Source: Odiellus spinosus
Lineage: Eukaryota > Arthropoda > Arachnida > Opiliones > Phalangiidae
Direction of reading: 5' to 3'
Assembly (NCBI GenBank): GCA_963920705.1
Contig: OY987237.1
Span: 16,460,601 to 16,524,600 of the forward strand
DNA: 64,000 nucleotides
Shown in pieces: positions 12,196-26,219 of this stretch. The first letter of the stretch is position 1. Every line of letters begins with the position of its first letter. The translations under genes were made by a program, and so were the position numbers. The notes under the pieces were generated by a model. It did not search any database. It saw only the letters and a list, made by a program, of their open reading frames with translations, and was not told where the DNA came from.

Positions 12196-12445
12196 TCACT
12201 GAAATTTCCAGGTTTTTCCACAAATATTTCCCCAAAATTAAATTTCCACGTTTTCCACAAATATTTACCTAAAATTTCTCGGCTTTTCCACAAATATTTC
12301 CCTGAAATTTCCACGTTTTCCACAAATATTTCCCTAAAATTTACAGGTTTTTCCCAAATATTTCCCCAAAATTAAATTCCCAGGTTTTTCCATAAATTTC
12401 CCTAAAATTTCCAGATTTTCCACAAATATTTCCCCGTAATTTCCA
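12196..12445 (+). repeat. Degenerate array of TTTCCACAAATATTTCCC units
   Basis: Seven or eight copies of a roughly 30-36 bp unit built on TTTCCACAAATATTTCCC followed by a TAAAATTTCCAGG-like half. Pyrimidine-biased on the + strand, like the GACTTTTCCC arrays, and perhaps distantly related to them. Confidence 0.8.
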
Positions 12446-15400
12446 GATCCAAGACTACCGAGTACATTAAAATAAACCCAACCCACCAAAATAGCCGACG
12501 CTGTCATTTAGTTCAAATGTACGAGTTAAAATTCCCCGAATTTCACTAATATTTTTAAATCCCCCTGAATTTTTAGCCTTTAAGTTATTTCCCCGAGATT
12601 TCTAGGTTTTCCAGGTATGTCAATTAGGAAGACTTCGTAAATTTTAATTTTCATTGACGTCAAAATAAGAATTTTGAAAGATTATTATTTTTTTCGAAAG
12701 ACGAGTTCTCGTCTCAGTTACGAAACTGACTTTAAAGATCTAAGGTAGGTCTATGGGTGGTTGGAACCCCCATCGCGTGACGATGGTGAAAAATTTGGCC
12801 TGGGTACTCTCTCTGGCCGGCTCGCGGGGTGATGAGTATTAAGCTCGAGAGACTCAAAGGTAAAGCGCTAATACGAGATTAATAACATTACTGTTACGTA
12901 ACTAAAGCTCGCTGCTAGCTCGAACGCGCAGCGGCGGCCACCGTGGAGAAACCAGATATCCGAGATTTCTCCAATCAATTCAGACGTCATACCTTCAAAA
13001 GCGACGAGCGTTTACAATCGAAGCCGTGATTTACAATAATTTATTTCTAAAAGGGAGAGTGAACGTGTCAGGGATAATTTAAACCTTTCATTTCTTTACT
13101 AAAGTTATAGTAAAGTGGATAAAACATCTTAATTTATATTAAATAAGGCAAAAACCCGAGGGAAAGTAATAGAGGTGGTGATTTGGACTCAATATTATTT
13201 GATAATTTGAAATAATCAATTAATTTACTTATGAAATCGTTTTCAACCGATTTGGAAAGGTTACATTGAGGTCAGCGTAAAGATTTTAAGTCATTAATTG
13301 TAATTATTGTTTTAAAAAGTTAATTTCAAATTTCTAGCGAAGATAGAAAAACATTTTTTCACGAAGGCCTTTATCAGTGGCCTGAACGCTATAGGAACGT
13401 CAAGTCCTCAACGCCATAATCCAACGCGAATATTCTAAATTTATTTTTGACCTAGCTATAGCTACCACAAATTCGTAGGTTTAATTTGGATGTCACCCTC
13501 CCTAGAGGATATAGCGCGTTTCTAAATAGCCAGCGTTGGGTCTAAGATGAATGGTTTAGAGGGTAAATAGACGTAAATCCGCCTGAAAATAAACCACACG
13601 TATATATCACCCGGGCCAACTATCACCGAAAGAAACTGAACGTGCGGGAAATAAAATATTCATATTGAATGAGGCTCCGGGGTAGGAATCACCAGCAACA
13701 AGAGCGAACCCACCCGTCCGAGACCCGCAGGACATCCCGCCGCGATTTTTCGATACTTGTACGTCGAGTTACCGATGATTAGACTTCGGTTGTATATACC
13801 TTTCCCGGGGAGGGGGCCACCGCCTACATCTCCTATATAAATTCAACGAGACAAGTTCAAGAATACCAGCTCCAAACGTCTTAACACCAAAATTCAAAAT
13901 TGGGGGATCATTCCTAAATCACGAAAATATTAACCAACGTAGATAGTTCTGGACCTCGCGGGTAAAGTTGACCAGGATCTCACACCGAGCGTTTAAAAGC
14001 TTCATTAATATATTTAGATATAAAGAGTTCGACAAAAAAATCAACCTGCAATTAAAACATTGTTCGGACATTATGACTGAAATATTTCTTTCATATTTCT
14101 TTGATGAAGGCCTTAATTAAAGGGGTGGGCCAAATTCGGGAATAACTGGTCCATAATCTACTGAAATTTCAATCATTTGGATCGGCTAGCTAATATACTA
14201 ACTCCTAATGGAGTTATAGTTAACTCTTGACAACATTCTAGCCGTATAATTACCTTCGCCGTACCTAATAACGTCTAAAGATATAAATTACGCCTTAATG
14301 CCATACATACCGAAGCGTCGCTTTTAAACTAATCTTATTTTCTTTCTCGGGGACCCGATACCTCGCCCGATACCTTGACGAGTACGCGGTGTGAGGTCTG
14401 AAGACGTATAATAGTTCATATAGGGTCAATAGCTCCCGAGGGGTCCAAGGGGTAACCCGCCACCGCGCGCGCGTTTTCCCTGTTCCCAAAAAAATGGTCT
14501 CGAAGAATGGACCCAGCGTGGACGGAGGTCCTACCGAGGTGGATATCCGACCACCGCGTTACCTTGTCAACGGAAATTTAATGACCACTGGAGGATCGTA
14601 GTAAAGATCTCAATAATGTTAAAGAATGGACATTCCTGGCGTTCAACGTAGGGAAGCGATTGAAAACGAGCGATATTAGGACCTATAAACCCATTCCTTC
14701 GCGATTCTAAGGCGGACAAGAATGGCGGGGACATCACGGGTGGTACGTAAGGGAACGACTGAATACCAAAGGCGGACCAAAAACCAAGGTACTAAGCGAT
14801 CACTCAACGATGTCTGAATAAAAACTGATCCGACACGCTTTGTTTGACACCCCGTCTATGGATCCGACTACTACCACAATAGATTAAACGTACGCGGGGT
14901 CGTTTGTAAAGAGGTTGGATACAACGCCTTAAGTTAAGAACCCGATCAGCCAAACTACGAGACTGTTATTAGCCATTGAAATACCCCTATATAGAGACGC
15001 GTCCAATATCCGCCCATTTCCTCGGGGCGACGTCTATATATCGAAGAACTTATTGTCGTCTTGTAAGTAGAAAATATATTGGAATTACGGGAGAGAGCGT
15101 GATGAGTAACCTAATAAGGGACTATTTACATTGACAGCTACGAATTTAACTAGGTGGTCAAAAATTCACCGCGCCTTTATAACGTCCACGTTTTCACAAT
15201 TGACTTTCGTTTGTTTGACTTTGTAAAGGACCGATTTATTGAAAGTGGTCGTGGAAATGAACCAATGAGACACGCGTGTCAAAGAATTTCCAAATAAAAT
15301 GGCGAAACCAAATTCCCCCGGTTTTTATTCATTCGCTGTATATTTTTAATTTTATTCACTGGACTAATTTTAATTTGCGGAGCAATATTCCATAAATTCA

Positions 15401-17200
15401 TTAGCTAAAGCTTAATTTTCGTACGTAACTGGTCCCAGAATAAAATAAGCTTAATTCGCACAAATTCCACTGAAGGTATTTCTTCATTTTCAAGACATCA
15501 GCCGTTACCCCGGAGATTAGTGATATAGCCTATCTTAAGCTAGATTTTAGTATTTTTCGAGATGATCCCCCTATTATTGAAGAGTTCTCGTCAACTTGGA
15601 AAAGATATAATACGTCAATTATTAAATTAAATCCCATAAGGAATTTAAAGACGAAAGCCAATTTTACGCTCGCGGAGAGTACAATATTGGAGGGATAAAG
15701 TTAGGAGGCGGTATTGTATCTTTGACTGTACTATTTGTGTTTATAACTACTACTGGCAATTCATTTACAGCAGTTTTAAGCTAACTGGCAAATTAGCCTC
15801 AAACATTCGACCTTGTCATACAACCATCCACCAATTTGGGAGGTTTTAGGTAGTCATTTGGGAGGAAAAATCCGGTTGGACGGAATTAACAGTTGCTTAA
15901 TTCAAGACAGATACAATTTGTTATTCAACTAATTGTTGAAGGCAACAAATTGGCCGCGTAGTCAGACACGAATGTTTTTTGTACGCCAATTACAGGAATC
16001 ATTGATTCCTCCATTTGATTCATCCAAGGATATCTATGAAATGTCTCATTCCACGGCGTACCTCGACGTAACTTTTTTTTGGGGGTCCCTAGATCTTTCT
16101 ATCTCTCCCTATCTCCGAGGTCTTTGATTTTAAACTTACACAAGCTAGTTTGTTAGCTATTTAGGGAATAAATTTTCTTAAGCGTCTTTATCATTCGGGA
16201 TTTAGTTTTTTTTTTCTTTTTTTTTCCAAAATGATCTCGCGTGGGAACTTCGTGATACTCGATTGTCCGAAACGATAACAAGTCGTCCCTTCACGAAGAT
16301 CATTCGCTTTTAAATTAGAAACCTTTCAAACTTACGAAATACATTCTTAAAGTGGACATAAAAATGCCGACTCATTTCGGGCCTGGTCAAATTGAAATAG
16401 CGCCCACCAAAACACCCGAATTTCCTTTTCAACAATTGATGAAACAATCCGTGACCAAACCTCAAATTTCCACGAATTCCCTGAAAAATAACTAAAATTT
16501 TTAAATTTCCCTAAATTTTAAGCGTTTAAATTATTTTCCGGAGATGTCCGGGTTAGTTGGAAAGTAGATTCGCGTGTTTAACGCGATATATTTGAAGAGG
16601 CCCGAAATGAGTCGGCAGTTTCTGACGGACAACGATTGGAGTCGTACTAGTCGACGTAAGGTAAGCGTGTCGAATACATCAGTCGAAGGTATATTGGCTC
16701 GATCGAATTGACGCGTCTAGGGTCTTCGTGACGGGATTAGGAAGATAGGATGGTTTATTTAGAGGAAAACGTTATTATTCGTAGTGGCTAAAAGCTAAAT
16801 ATGTTTTGATCTTACGTAGCTCGGCTTTAGAAGTCTTCTCGCTCGGGTTTTTGTCGAACGCGGATACGACTTTTCTTCCAAACTGATAGAAGACCACCCA
16901 TTATACTCCGGCGAGCGCCGAGTTCGAGCAACGACTCAAACAGATATACTAGGCATAGAGTATATTTTACCTTACTATAAGTCTATAGCTTTACGAGTCA
17001 ACTTTTTCCCATACTATTTTCAAAGATGATTAATTCCGACTACTATCTAAACAGTCCTATGCCAATAGTAATACATCTTTTCAATTGATAGTCCCCATGG
17101 CCTTTTTATTATTATTAATATTTAAAAAAACTGATTATTGTTTCAAATAATGATGGCAAAAATTGATAGGCGGTTAAAGATACAAACTGACTTTAAATAG

Positions 17201-18314
17201 TATTGAAATAATTATATAAATAGTGAAGTAATTTTATAAATAGTGAAGTAATTTTATAAATAGTGAAGTAATTTTATAAATAGTGAAGTAATTTTATAAA
17301 TAGTGAAGTAATTTTATAAATAGTGAAGTAATTTTATAAATAGTGAAGTAATTTTATAAATAGTGAAGTAATTTTATAAATAGTGAAGTAATTTTATAAA
17401 TAGTGAAGTAATTCTATAAATAGTGAAGTAATTTTATAAATAGTGAAGTAATTTTATAAATAGTGAAGTAATTTTATAAATAGTGAAGTAATTTTATAAA
17501 TAGTGAAGTAATTTTATAAATAGTGAAGTAATTTTATAAATAGTGAAGTAATTTTATAAATAGTGAAGTAATTCTATAAATAGTGAAGTAATTCTATAAA
17601 TAGTGAAGTAATTCTATAAATAGTGAAGTAATTCTATAAATAGTGAAGTAATTCTATAAATAGTGAAGTAATTCTATAAATAGTGAAGTAATTCTATAAA
17701 TAGTGAAGTAATTCTATAAATAGTGAAGTAATTCTATAAATAGTGAAGTAATTCTATAAATAGTGAAGTAATTCTATAAATAGTGAAGTTATTCTATAAA
17801 TAGTGAAGTTATTCTATAAATAGTGAAGTAATTCTATAAATAGTGAAGTAATTTTATAAATAGTGAAGTAATTTTATAAATAGTGAAGTAATTTTATAAA
17901 TAGTGAAGTTATTCTATAAATAGTGAAGTAATTTTATAAATAGTGAAGTAATTTTATAAATAGTGAAGTAATTCTATAAATAGTGAAGTAATTCTATAAA
18001 TAGTGAAGTAATTCTATAAATATGGAAATAATTCTATAAATATTGAAGTAATTATATAAATAGTGAAGTAATTCTATAAATATGGAAATAATTCTATAAA
18101 TATGGAAATAATTCTATAAATATGGAAATAATTCTATAAATATGGAAATAATTCTATAAATATGGAAATAATTCTATAAATATGGAAATAATTCTATAAA
18201 TATGGAAATAATTCTATAAATATGGAAATAATTCTATAAATATGGAAATAATTCTATAAATATGGAAATAATTCTATAAATATGGAAATAATTCTATAAA
18301 TATGGAAATAATTT
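17201..18314. repeat. Large tandem array, 20-bp unit, about 56 copies
   Basis: The largest array in the window. Its left part is built of TAGTGAAGTAATTTTATAAA, with T/C variation at one position. Its right part, from about 18081, is built of TATGGAAATAATTCTATAAA. A short mixed stretch at about 18021-18080 joins them. No insertion or deletion was seen: every copy keeps the 20-base register over 1.1 kb. The + strand has a stop codon in each frame or none consistently open, so it is non-coding. Confidence 0.98.
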
Positions 18315-18916
18315 CAAAAAATATTTGAATTATTATGAAAATGCTTCAATAACTATAATTTTGAGTAGATAATTAAAAGTAAAATAAAAAGCGTCTTTAA
18401 AATAGTAGAAAGGTTTAGTCACCTTATTAATGTCAGGTTAGATTTGAAATCTGTTTTAATTAAAGGTCCGATAAGTAAGAACGGGGTCTATTAATTTGGG
18501 GGGTTCAGTTATGGGAGCGAGATAAAGCCCTGTCACGGCTGTTCCGGTTCCGAGAACCACCTAGCCGCGCCACGGGATCCTTTCAAATTGAAACTCATCG
18601 CGTCGGACTCCGTGGCACGGAAACATTTTTAAAAATCTATTTTAAAAAGCTGAGACAGTTTATTCGTGGCCCGGGGCCGTATATAAATATCCGCGTGACG
18701 TGGCATCCGCGCCAGGCAGTCTAAGGCTAACACGCTAATCCATACGGAGAAGAGGGAATGTCCTCTGGAGACCCAGCGCGAGAGCTGACGTCACTCAAAT
18801 CAATCCCATCTCGACCACACAGCCGCGCGTTTTCAATCAAGATGTTTTTGGCCAAAAAAGGAACTAAAATTAAAATAACTCGTTAACTAGTAGGCTTAAC
18901 AAGGATTCACGGAGTA

Positions 18917-19219
18917 GGATTGCCACAGTTTTTTTAGATTCAAATTCCCCGACTTTTCCAGGTTTTTCCCTGAACTTTTCCAACGATTTTCCCTGACCTT
19001 TTCAGGGCTACAAATTTTGCAATCGCGTTCGCCAAACTTTGTTGAGGGCGAATCTTTGTTCTAATCTATACAACTGACACGCCGTCAGCTGAGAATCTTT
19101 TCCGCGGATAATGATTTGCAATTTCCTGGCTTCTTGAAATATCTTAAAATTCCCCGACTTTTTTGGTTCATTTTCAAATTCCCTGACTTTTCCCTGTTTC
19201 CCTGACCCGTGGCAACCCT
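18917..19219. mobile_element. Inverted-repeat element with GTTGCCAC-type ends
   Basis: About 300 bp, bounded by AGGATTGCCAC on the left and GTGGCAACCCT on the right, an 11-bp inverted repeat with one mismatch. Next to both ends are GACTTTTCC/CCTGACC units of the 40-bp family. There is no transposase, so it would be non-autonomous. No clear target-site duplication was seen. Confidence 0.65.
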
Positions 19220-20513
19220 GTGGAGAGAAATATCTGTAAAAACAGTTTCCGCTTGTATTCAAAAGTAAAAAAAAATTAACAAAATTATAATAATATATAA
19301 ATCAATAATTCAAAATTTGTTAAAAAAGTTTCGCGTTTGTTGGTGGTCTCGCGTTTTAATTAAAATTGCCCCTTTCTTAAACTATCGTGATAAAATATAA
19401 CCTTTTCAGGTTTTTCTCTTTTCTATTTAAAAAAAATCACCTAGTTTTCATTATATTTTGAGAGCGAAAAGGCTTTAAATATTATTCTGTATTTATTAAA
19501 TCTTTCCAGTTCAATAATTAATTAATTAATTGTAAAAATGATACGATAAAGAATTTCTCACGCAATTCGTTATTCAAATAAAATATCGTTTAAACTGGAT
19601 AGGACAAGCTCGCAAATTAATTTAATCAATAGAAATCGATTGCCCCAAATTATATTTTCATTTCAATATTCGCTCCCATTGAATCCGCAATCCACTTTAC
19701 CAATGAACAAAGAAAATTTATTCTAATATGGTCCAAAATTGTAATAATTAAAAATTTCAAACCATTTTGCCAACCCTAATTCAAAAGAAAATCAAATAAA
19801 ATTTAAAATTAATTTAAATTTTTGTATGTTTAAGAAATTTTACTGGTAACGTGTACTTCAAAGAAAAACAAAATCGGGAAAGGGGGTGTTTAATAAATAA
19901 CGCGTTGTTGCGGATATTAATTAATATATTAATTAATTGGATATTTTTATTATAGATTAACTAATCGCGTTCGCTAGCCAAAAACCTCTTCGGACCCCGG
20001 CTGCAAAAATATCTACCTAATTGCTTTCGCTTACCGGGAGGTCCTAGACCGAAGAGAGAGAGAGATGCCCTAGAGGCCATCACTCCAACTAGAATATTCT
20101 ACCTTATACACAACCACCGAAAATAGAGACGTTAATACCTATTACGCGCGTTACCCGTCCCTATTCCCGAGGTTAAACAACGGCTCGATAAAGCTACCGT
20201 AATAGAGACGAGACACCTGGGAAACGGGTATAGGTTTCGACGAAACCACCCAATGTCTCGTAAGAAAAAAACCGGCCAGTAGATTCGAACGAGGATTGAA
20301 AGCGAATAAAGATAATACTAAGGTAGTAATGAGATTATATGCCCGTGTTAAAAACGGCGATTTATTAATTTCACGTGACGATTCAACATAACTAAAAATC
20401 ATATGATAATGAAATAAGTGTTGTGTTTTAGAAGCAACTTGACCCGTTAATAAGATTTCTTTAATAATCTCAGATTTTTCTAGTAATTTAAGTATAATTC
20501 AATCTTTATTCGA

Positions 20514-20533
20514 TTTTTTTTTTTTTTTTTTTT
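20514..20533. repeat. Poly-T run (20 bases)
   Basis: Uninterrupted T20 in the Wnt1-Wnt6 interval. Confidence 0.9.
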
Positions 20534-22680
20534 CTAATTTGGAGTTACGACGTTTTTTCATCGAAGTTCCCAACGACTGGGGGAATATGGGGAAAGCTAG
20601 TTCTACGAGGTATTCGCCGTCTACGGTTGCACGGCGACATTGGCGGCGGCCTGTTTTCTTTTAATATTACAGGGCAAAAGAGGAAGATCAAAAAAATAAA
20701 AAAATGGTAACTAAAACATCAATTTTGACGCCTTCCCAATCATTTCACAATTCCTTTTTGCGCTCGCCGACATCGACGGCGATTTAAGAGGGGTCTAGGA
20801 GGTCTTTATCCACTTTTAAGCTCGATTTCAAAACCCAAACGTATATTCGACCCGTACGAGAATAGAAATTAACCAGAAACTTAAGCCTCGGCTATCTTTA
20901 TTAAAGGTAGATTGAAGCCAAAATAAAAATAAATTACCCTTTCTTTTAAATACTTTTAACTTTCGATTTACTCGAAGATTGCGGTCTTGAAAGGAACATA
21001 AATTATCAGGGTTTGTAATCGTTAATGTAAGTTCATTTTTAAAATAAATATTCCACGTGACACTACGTCATCGCGCTATGGTAACGTGATTTCCCTAATG
21101 TAATTTGAGTCTACAGATTTAAAATGCCTTTGGAAAAACACTTTTGATTAAAAAGCGGATTAGAATCAATTTATTGTGATTAAATAGGCGATATTAAATT
21201 GACGATGAAATTTATCGAATTTGAAAAATTTTCGTTTCATCTTCCCTTTAAGCTTAGATTTGGGAAAGGGGGGGGGGGTAAAGTAGTTAGTCGGGGGTTA
21301 CGTTGGAATCGGAGAAGACTGTTGTAAGACGTGGGTCGATTAGTTTCTCTTTAGTAAAGGCCTTAGACCCGTCGTCAATGAAATTTCGCCTTTTTTTTTA
21401 TAGTTTCGGCGTTTTCTTTTGTGATGAAATCGCCTCTAATATCAACAAATCAACGTCTATACGATTCTCATTGATAGATTTTAGTTCCCGGATAAATTTG
21501 CCAAGCTAAAGAAAAATAGATTTCCGGGACCGCGTTTGAAATTAAGACATAAGGTTAGCGAATACGTAGAAGGGTCAATGTAAGACAAATAGAGAAAGGG
21601 TTAACAATTAAAAAAATTCACAAATAAATCGTAATTAAAAATTAACGATTAAAGATTGAATAAATCTCGAGTCATATTCGGATTCCACGCTACAAACACT
21701 TTATAATTTTGTGAAATTATCTCATAAACCCAAGGTATGATTCAAATTTACGTTTTGGGGTACGAAAATTTTTTTCACCGAGTTAGAAAACGTGGGGTAT
21801 TTTCAAAACGCGATAATTCCTAAACCAATCGATATTTATCGCTGAAAATCGAGCATTATCCATTAATTGGCCACAATTTAATGTCCCTAAAATTTCACGA
21901 TGATCGGACGACCCGTTGTCTATCAATCTTACATTGAACTCGGACACTTGTTATTGTTTGTATTTTTATTTGTCTCCTGTTGGGCGTCTTTTCAGCGAAC
22001 ATCGAAGCGTAGAGGGAACAACACTTCTACAGGGGCATCACCCAAAAAAAGCCGAATTATTTAACCCTTTAAAGTGGGCTTCACTTTATAAAAACATCAA
22101 ATTTAGATGCCATCAAAAATAAATAATTTTGGTCATAAATGAACCTACTTAATTGGTGCTTTTAAAACGGAAAAATTTTCAAATAATAATTTACGAAGAT
22201 TCAATTAAAAATAAACCTTTACGCGATTATATTAAAAATTAACATTTAAATTTAAGATAATTAAATTAATAATAAATTAAATATATGATGATTAAATTAA
22301 AAAATTGGGTATAATTTAATTTTGATGGTAAAAAATATAAAAATTAAATTTAATCAAAATTAAAAAAAAAACGAAAATCTGGCATAAAAATTCAATTAAA
22401 ATTAAAAATGCGTAAAAATAAATTAAAGTTACGTATAGCGTAATTTAAAATAACGCGCTAATAATGCAAAAAATTCTAATGTTGTTAATATTAATATAGA
22501 AATTAAAACTTTAAAAATAAATGAATTTAAAATTCAATCGTTGGTTGATTGAAACGATTTGAAATAAATTAAAATAAAGGTGATTGGCCTCTTTATTGGT
22601 TGTTCTGAAGTTAAATAATTAATCCGGAGCCAGTAGCTATATTGTATAGACAATATGCAAATTAACTGAAGGGAGGAAGC

Positions 22681-22693
22681 GGGGGGGGGGGGG
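22681..22693. repeat. Poly-G run (13 bases)
   Basis: Uninterrupted G13, preceded by a purine-rich GAAGGGAGGAAGC stretch. Confidence 0.9.
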
Positions 22694-24602
22694 AGAAAGA
22701 CTTAAAATTAATTAAAAAATATAATTTTATAATTCCAACCGTTATTATTTATAATTGCCGTCCACCAATCAACAGCGCCAAATAAAAACAATTAAAATTA
22801 TCCAACTATTTGAAATTTAATATCGGCTTGCTTCAACTATAGTAAATCGTTTTATGAAGAAGCTACGTCAACAGATGACTCGATTCCGAGAGATTTAAAT
22901 ATGGGCTTTAATTTGATCGATTGTGATATATAGGTTAGTGCGAACGCGGCTTTAAAGGGAATGACGGGTGGGGCGTAGGGGGGGAGGCATCAAAAACCTT
23001 TGCTTTGAGAGATAGAGAGATCAGTCCATTTTCTTATTATTTTTAAGTTAATTTTAAAAACAGGATTATTATTATTAGGAGATTAAAAAAAGATGAAAGC
23101 CGTATTTAAAACCCCCCAGTTTAATTTATGATATCGACTCCCGAGTGAGTCTGCCGCGTATTTAGGACCGCCGGGCGACCTCGATACCGCTACGCCTACA
23201 CCATCTAGCGATAATAACGCTTTAAGAGAGAAGTGCCCAACAATTATTCATTCTACAGTTTGCGGAAGATACAAAATGACGTCATAGCCTTAAAAAAGGT
23301 TGGTGCGTAATCAAGTTAAGCTTATTAAAGTAGATAAGCCAATTATACTGACTAGATTCGAGCGGCTTATCAAAATAATCTCCCGCCAAATTTGTCAATT
23401 TAATAACGATAACAAAATAACCCAATTAATAATTTTAATTTGGTTAAACTTTGAACATAATTCGAACAAAGAGAGCGAGTTAAATAATTGAATAAAGGTG
23501 GACCTAATTATAAAATTATCAGTTGAATTTTCATTTGGTGAATTTAATTATGAAATAGTTAGGGTAACTTCTATAAAAATGGATCGTTATCGATTACTCG
23601 CCTTCAGCAGTTAAATTTCTTTAACGTGTTTTAAAATTACGTAAAAAAAAAATTAAAAATGTAATTGTTCGAAATAGATTGAAAATAGGAACCATAAAAT
23701 AATAGAAGGGCGTTGAGACGTGATTTGCCCCCAAAATAAAATGCCTATTTTGTCCGAAAGAGAGCGACTTGGCCCACCCTAAAATAGTGTACTATTTAAT
23801 AATACAATAAAAACTTGTTTCCATTGAAAATTAAAAATAATCCTTATTTACTATATAAGTTACAACTTTGAAATGGACGTAAAATAAAATTTAAAAACTG
23901 GTTTTAATAGGGATTTATATCTCCCTTCAAAGATTGAGACAGTTTAATTTTTATTCACGCGTGTAATATTGTTTTAAATTCCGTTTCCGTTATTTTCTAG
24001 ACAATAAATTTTATCTAGGAATTTATCTTTCTAATATGTTTTTAATTTATTCGCGGTAAATTGCAAACAGTCGCGTCTGCTTAACCTTGATTAGATTTAA
24101 CCAATTAATAATAACTTGAAGCAACTCGGAGCAATAAGAGTATTTTATCCAACTATCGTTTTAGAATCTCCAGGGAGGGAATAACAATGATACATTTTTT
24201 GGGTTAATTTCAAGAGGTGGGTTTCTTTCTTAATTCGGATCAAATCATCGGATTATCCCCAAGGAACTTACGTCGAAACTTTATTCTAGTAAACATCGAG
24301 GTAGGGGGGAGAAATTTGTCGATAAGACCCAGTTGTAGAGTCATCTCGGGGGCTCCTAAGAGTCGAGTAGCGAACGCGCGAGATGCTATTGTCTTTATAA
24401 TTGTTTCATAATGGGAGTAATGGGGGAAGGTGATAAGGAGCGCCGCAGCCACTAAGCAACAATATCTAATAAAGGTTCAATATATTCAATATACGCTTTC
24501 TTATCTGGAATAACTTTAAGAGGCGCGATATATCGACAATCTATTGTTTTCAACCCTAAACAGACACTTAAATATTGAAGTTAACGTAATATATATAGAC
24601 AC

Positions 24603-24832
24603 GTTCGCGCCATTACGATAGACATAGTAGTCGACTGGAAAAATTTCGAACGAGAATCATGCACTTTTTCTCGAATCGATTTCTCGCGACTGCTTCGGGA
24701 ACCAGTTTCAATTTCCGATTTGGCTTCAACAAACTACGATTGATACGCGATAATAAATCGTCAAGCGCGCGTGGCGACCGATTTAAATAAATCGATTTGA
24801 TTTAATAGATTCTAGCGCGAACGTAGATTAGG
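24603..24832. mobile_element. Candidate MITE, ACGTTCGCGC ends
   Basis: A perfect 10-bp inverted repeat, ACGTTCGCGC and GCGCGAACGT, bounds about 230 bp with no coding capacity. The ends resemble those of the GCGTTCACACTAG family near 38.3 kb. A further solo end lies near 25.06 kb. The target-site duplication is unclear. Confidence 0.45.
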
Positions 24833-25671
24833 TAAAAAATATTCCAAATAGAAAAATGACGATAATATTTATGCTGGCCGCTATATAGAGTTTCTCGAAT
24901 CCAGCAGAATCTGTTTGTACATTACCAGGACTTTGGCGATTACTATAGTTTACTTTTACGCGATAAATTTATAGACTTTTGGTGAAATGAGATTGGTATA
25001 GACGAGTTATCCCTGATATTGAAACGCTCGCGCGATACAAGTAGGGTATACTCTTAAGTTACGTTCGCGCTAACAACATTAAAATTATTTTCAAACTTTT
25101 TCGAACGTAGAATTTAACTTATCGAGCAATTTACAATTTATTAACAAAGGATCTCGGTACAGTTGACCCCCAAAATATTAGAGTTTGACCTTTTCAAAAC
25201 GATTAAAAATGTTTTTTTTTAATGTCTGTAGTGTAAACGCGACTTTGTAGGCACGCGTTATCTATGGCGTTGGGGATCGAGTTGAATGAAGAGGTACTCG
25301 AACGAGAAACAATGGTTGCACTTGGTCACCCATTGTTCGACTTTTATTATTTCAAAGATGACGATAATTTCCTTTATTTTATCTATTTTATCTTCTTGGT
25401 TTATGTAGTAGCTAGATATCTCGTTCGATTATCGAATCTTAATGAAAACTTATTTCAATATTGAGATATTGTTAAATAACCTTCTATTTAAACAGCTGGG
25501 AATCATATGGGCAAAATGATCCGGGGATCATCGAAGAAGAGTTACTCGCGTTTTAAAGATAATATTTCTTAAAGGGAGAATGAAACCTAACAACGATTAT
25601 TTTTTTGATCGACTCCTTATCATTTAACTAGCCGCCTAACCAGTTAGAAATAATTTTAAAACGTATCAAAA

Positions 25672-25818
25672 TAGGCTTAGCGTGATTCGCGGATACAGTT
25701 GATTTTATTCGCGTTGAAGGGACAGCGACCAATCAAATGCTATTGAAACTTTCGCTTATTGGTCGCGGACTCGTCAATTTGAATCGATTCAGAATTTCCA
25801 CGAATCCAGCTTAGCCTA
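25672..25818. mobile_element. MITE, TAGGCTTAGC ends
   Basis: About 147 bp with a 22-bp imperfect inverted repeat: TAGGCTTAGC..ATTCGCGGA on the left, and TCCACGAATCC followed by AGCTTAGCCTA on the right. Inside is a second inverted pair, GCGACCAAT and ATTGGTCGC. The ends start TA and finish TA, compatible with TA target sites as in Tc1/mariner-type MITEs (inference). A second full copy lies at 28403-28570 and one arm near 37.45 kb. Confidence 0.75.
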
Positions 25819-25938
25819 TAATATTCTTGAAATTAAGATTTTAACTCTTTTTAAGCCTAATTGTTCCGTAATAAAATGTATAGCGGTCGAGATCAGGGTC
25901 TCCTAATGACGTAGTTATAATTTAATCCCTGAATTAAC

Positions 25939-26219
25939 CAAGAAGGATCAGATAAGGAGAGGAAAAGTGGGGACGGCGCGGTTCCTACTGCGTCGGCCTA
26001 AACTCCCATTCTGGGAGAACAAGGGGTAGAGACGTTTCGTGGTAAATTGTTGTCACGTGGGTAAAACGGATCCTTTATCAGCTTCGTAGTTGTCGACCAC
26101 GTGACAAAAGTTTACCTCGAGAATTTCCTATCCCCCATTTCCACCCGAGTGGGAGGTTGGCTCTTCTCTCTCTAACTCAACGCAGCCCCACTTTTCCTCT
26201 CCTTATCTGATCCTTCTTG
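25939..26219. mobile_element. MITE with perfect 34-bp terminal inverted repeats
   Basis: 281 bp. The first 34 bases (25939-25972, starting CAAGAAGGATCAGATAAGG) are the exact reverse complement of the last 34 (26186-26219). AATTAAC occurs directly outside both ends (25932-25938 and 26220-26226), the signature of a target-site duplication. The GC-rich interior encodes nothing recognisable. Perfect ends suggest a recent insertion. A 7-bp duplication is unusual; an 8-bp one with a mutated edge (hAT-like) is the alternative. Confidence 0.88.

Larger units (their letters stand above)
11529..17200. other. Intergenic DNA after Wnt1, no gene recognised
   Basis: Contains the probable Wnt1 3' UTR at its left edge and a degenerate array at 12.2-12.4 kb, with more of the same C/T-rich material near 12.5-12.6 and 16.4-16.6 kb. 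I see no coding exon or RNA gene. Confidence 0.55.
18315..25671. other. Intergenic DNA between Wnt1 and Wnt6, no gene recognised
   Basis: AT-rich. It holds two inverted-repeat elements listed separately, a T20 run, G11 and G13 runs and a GA microsatellite at 20052-20065. Open frames here are short and resemble no family I know. Confidence 0.55.
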
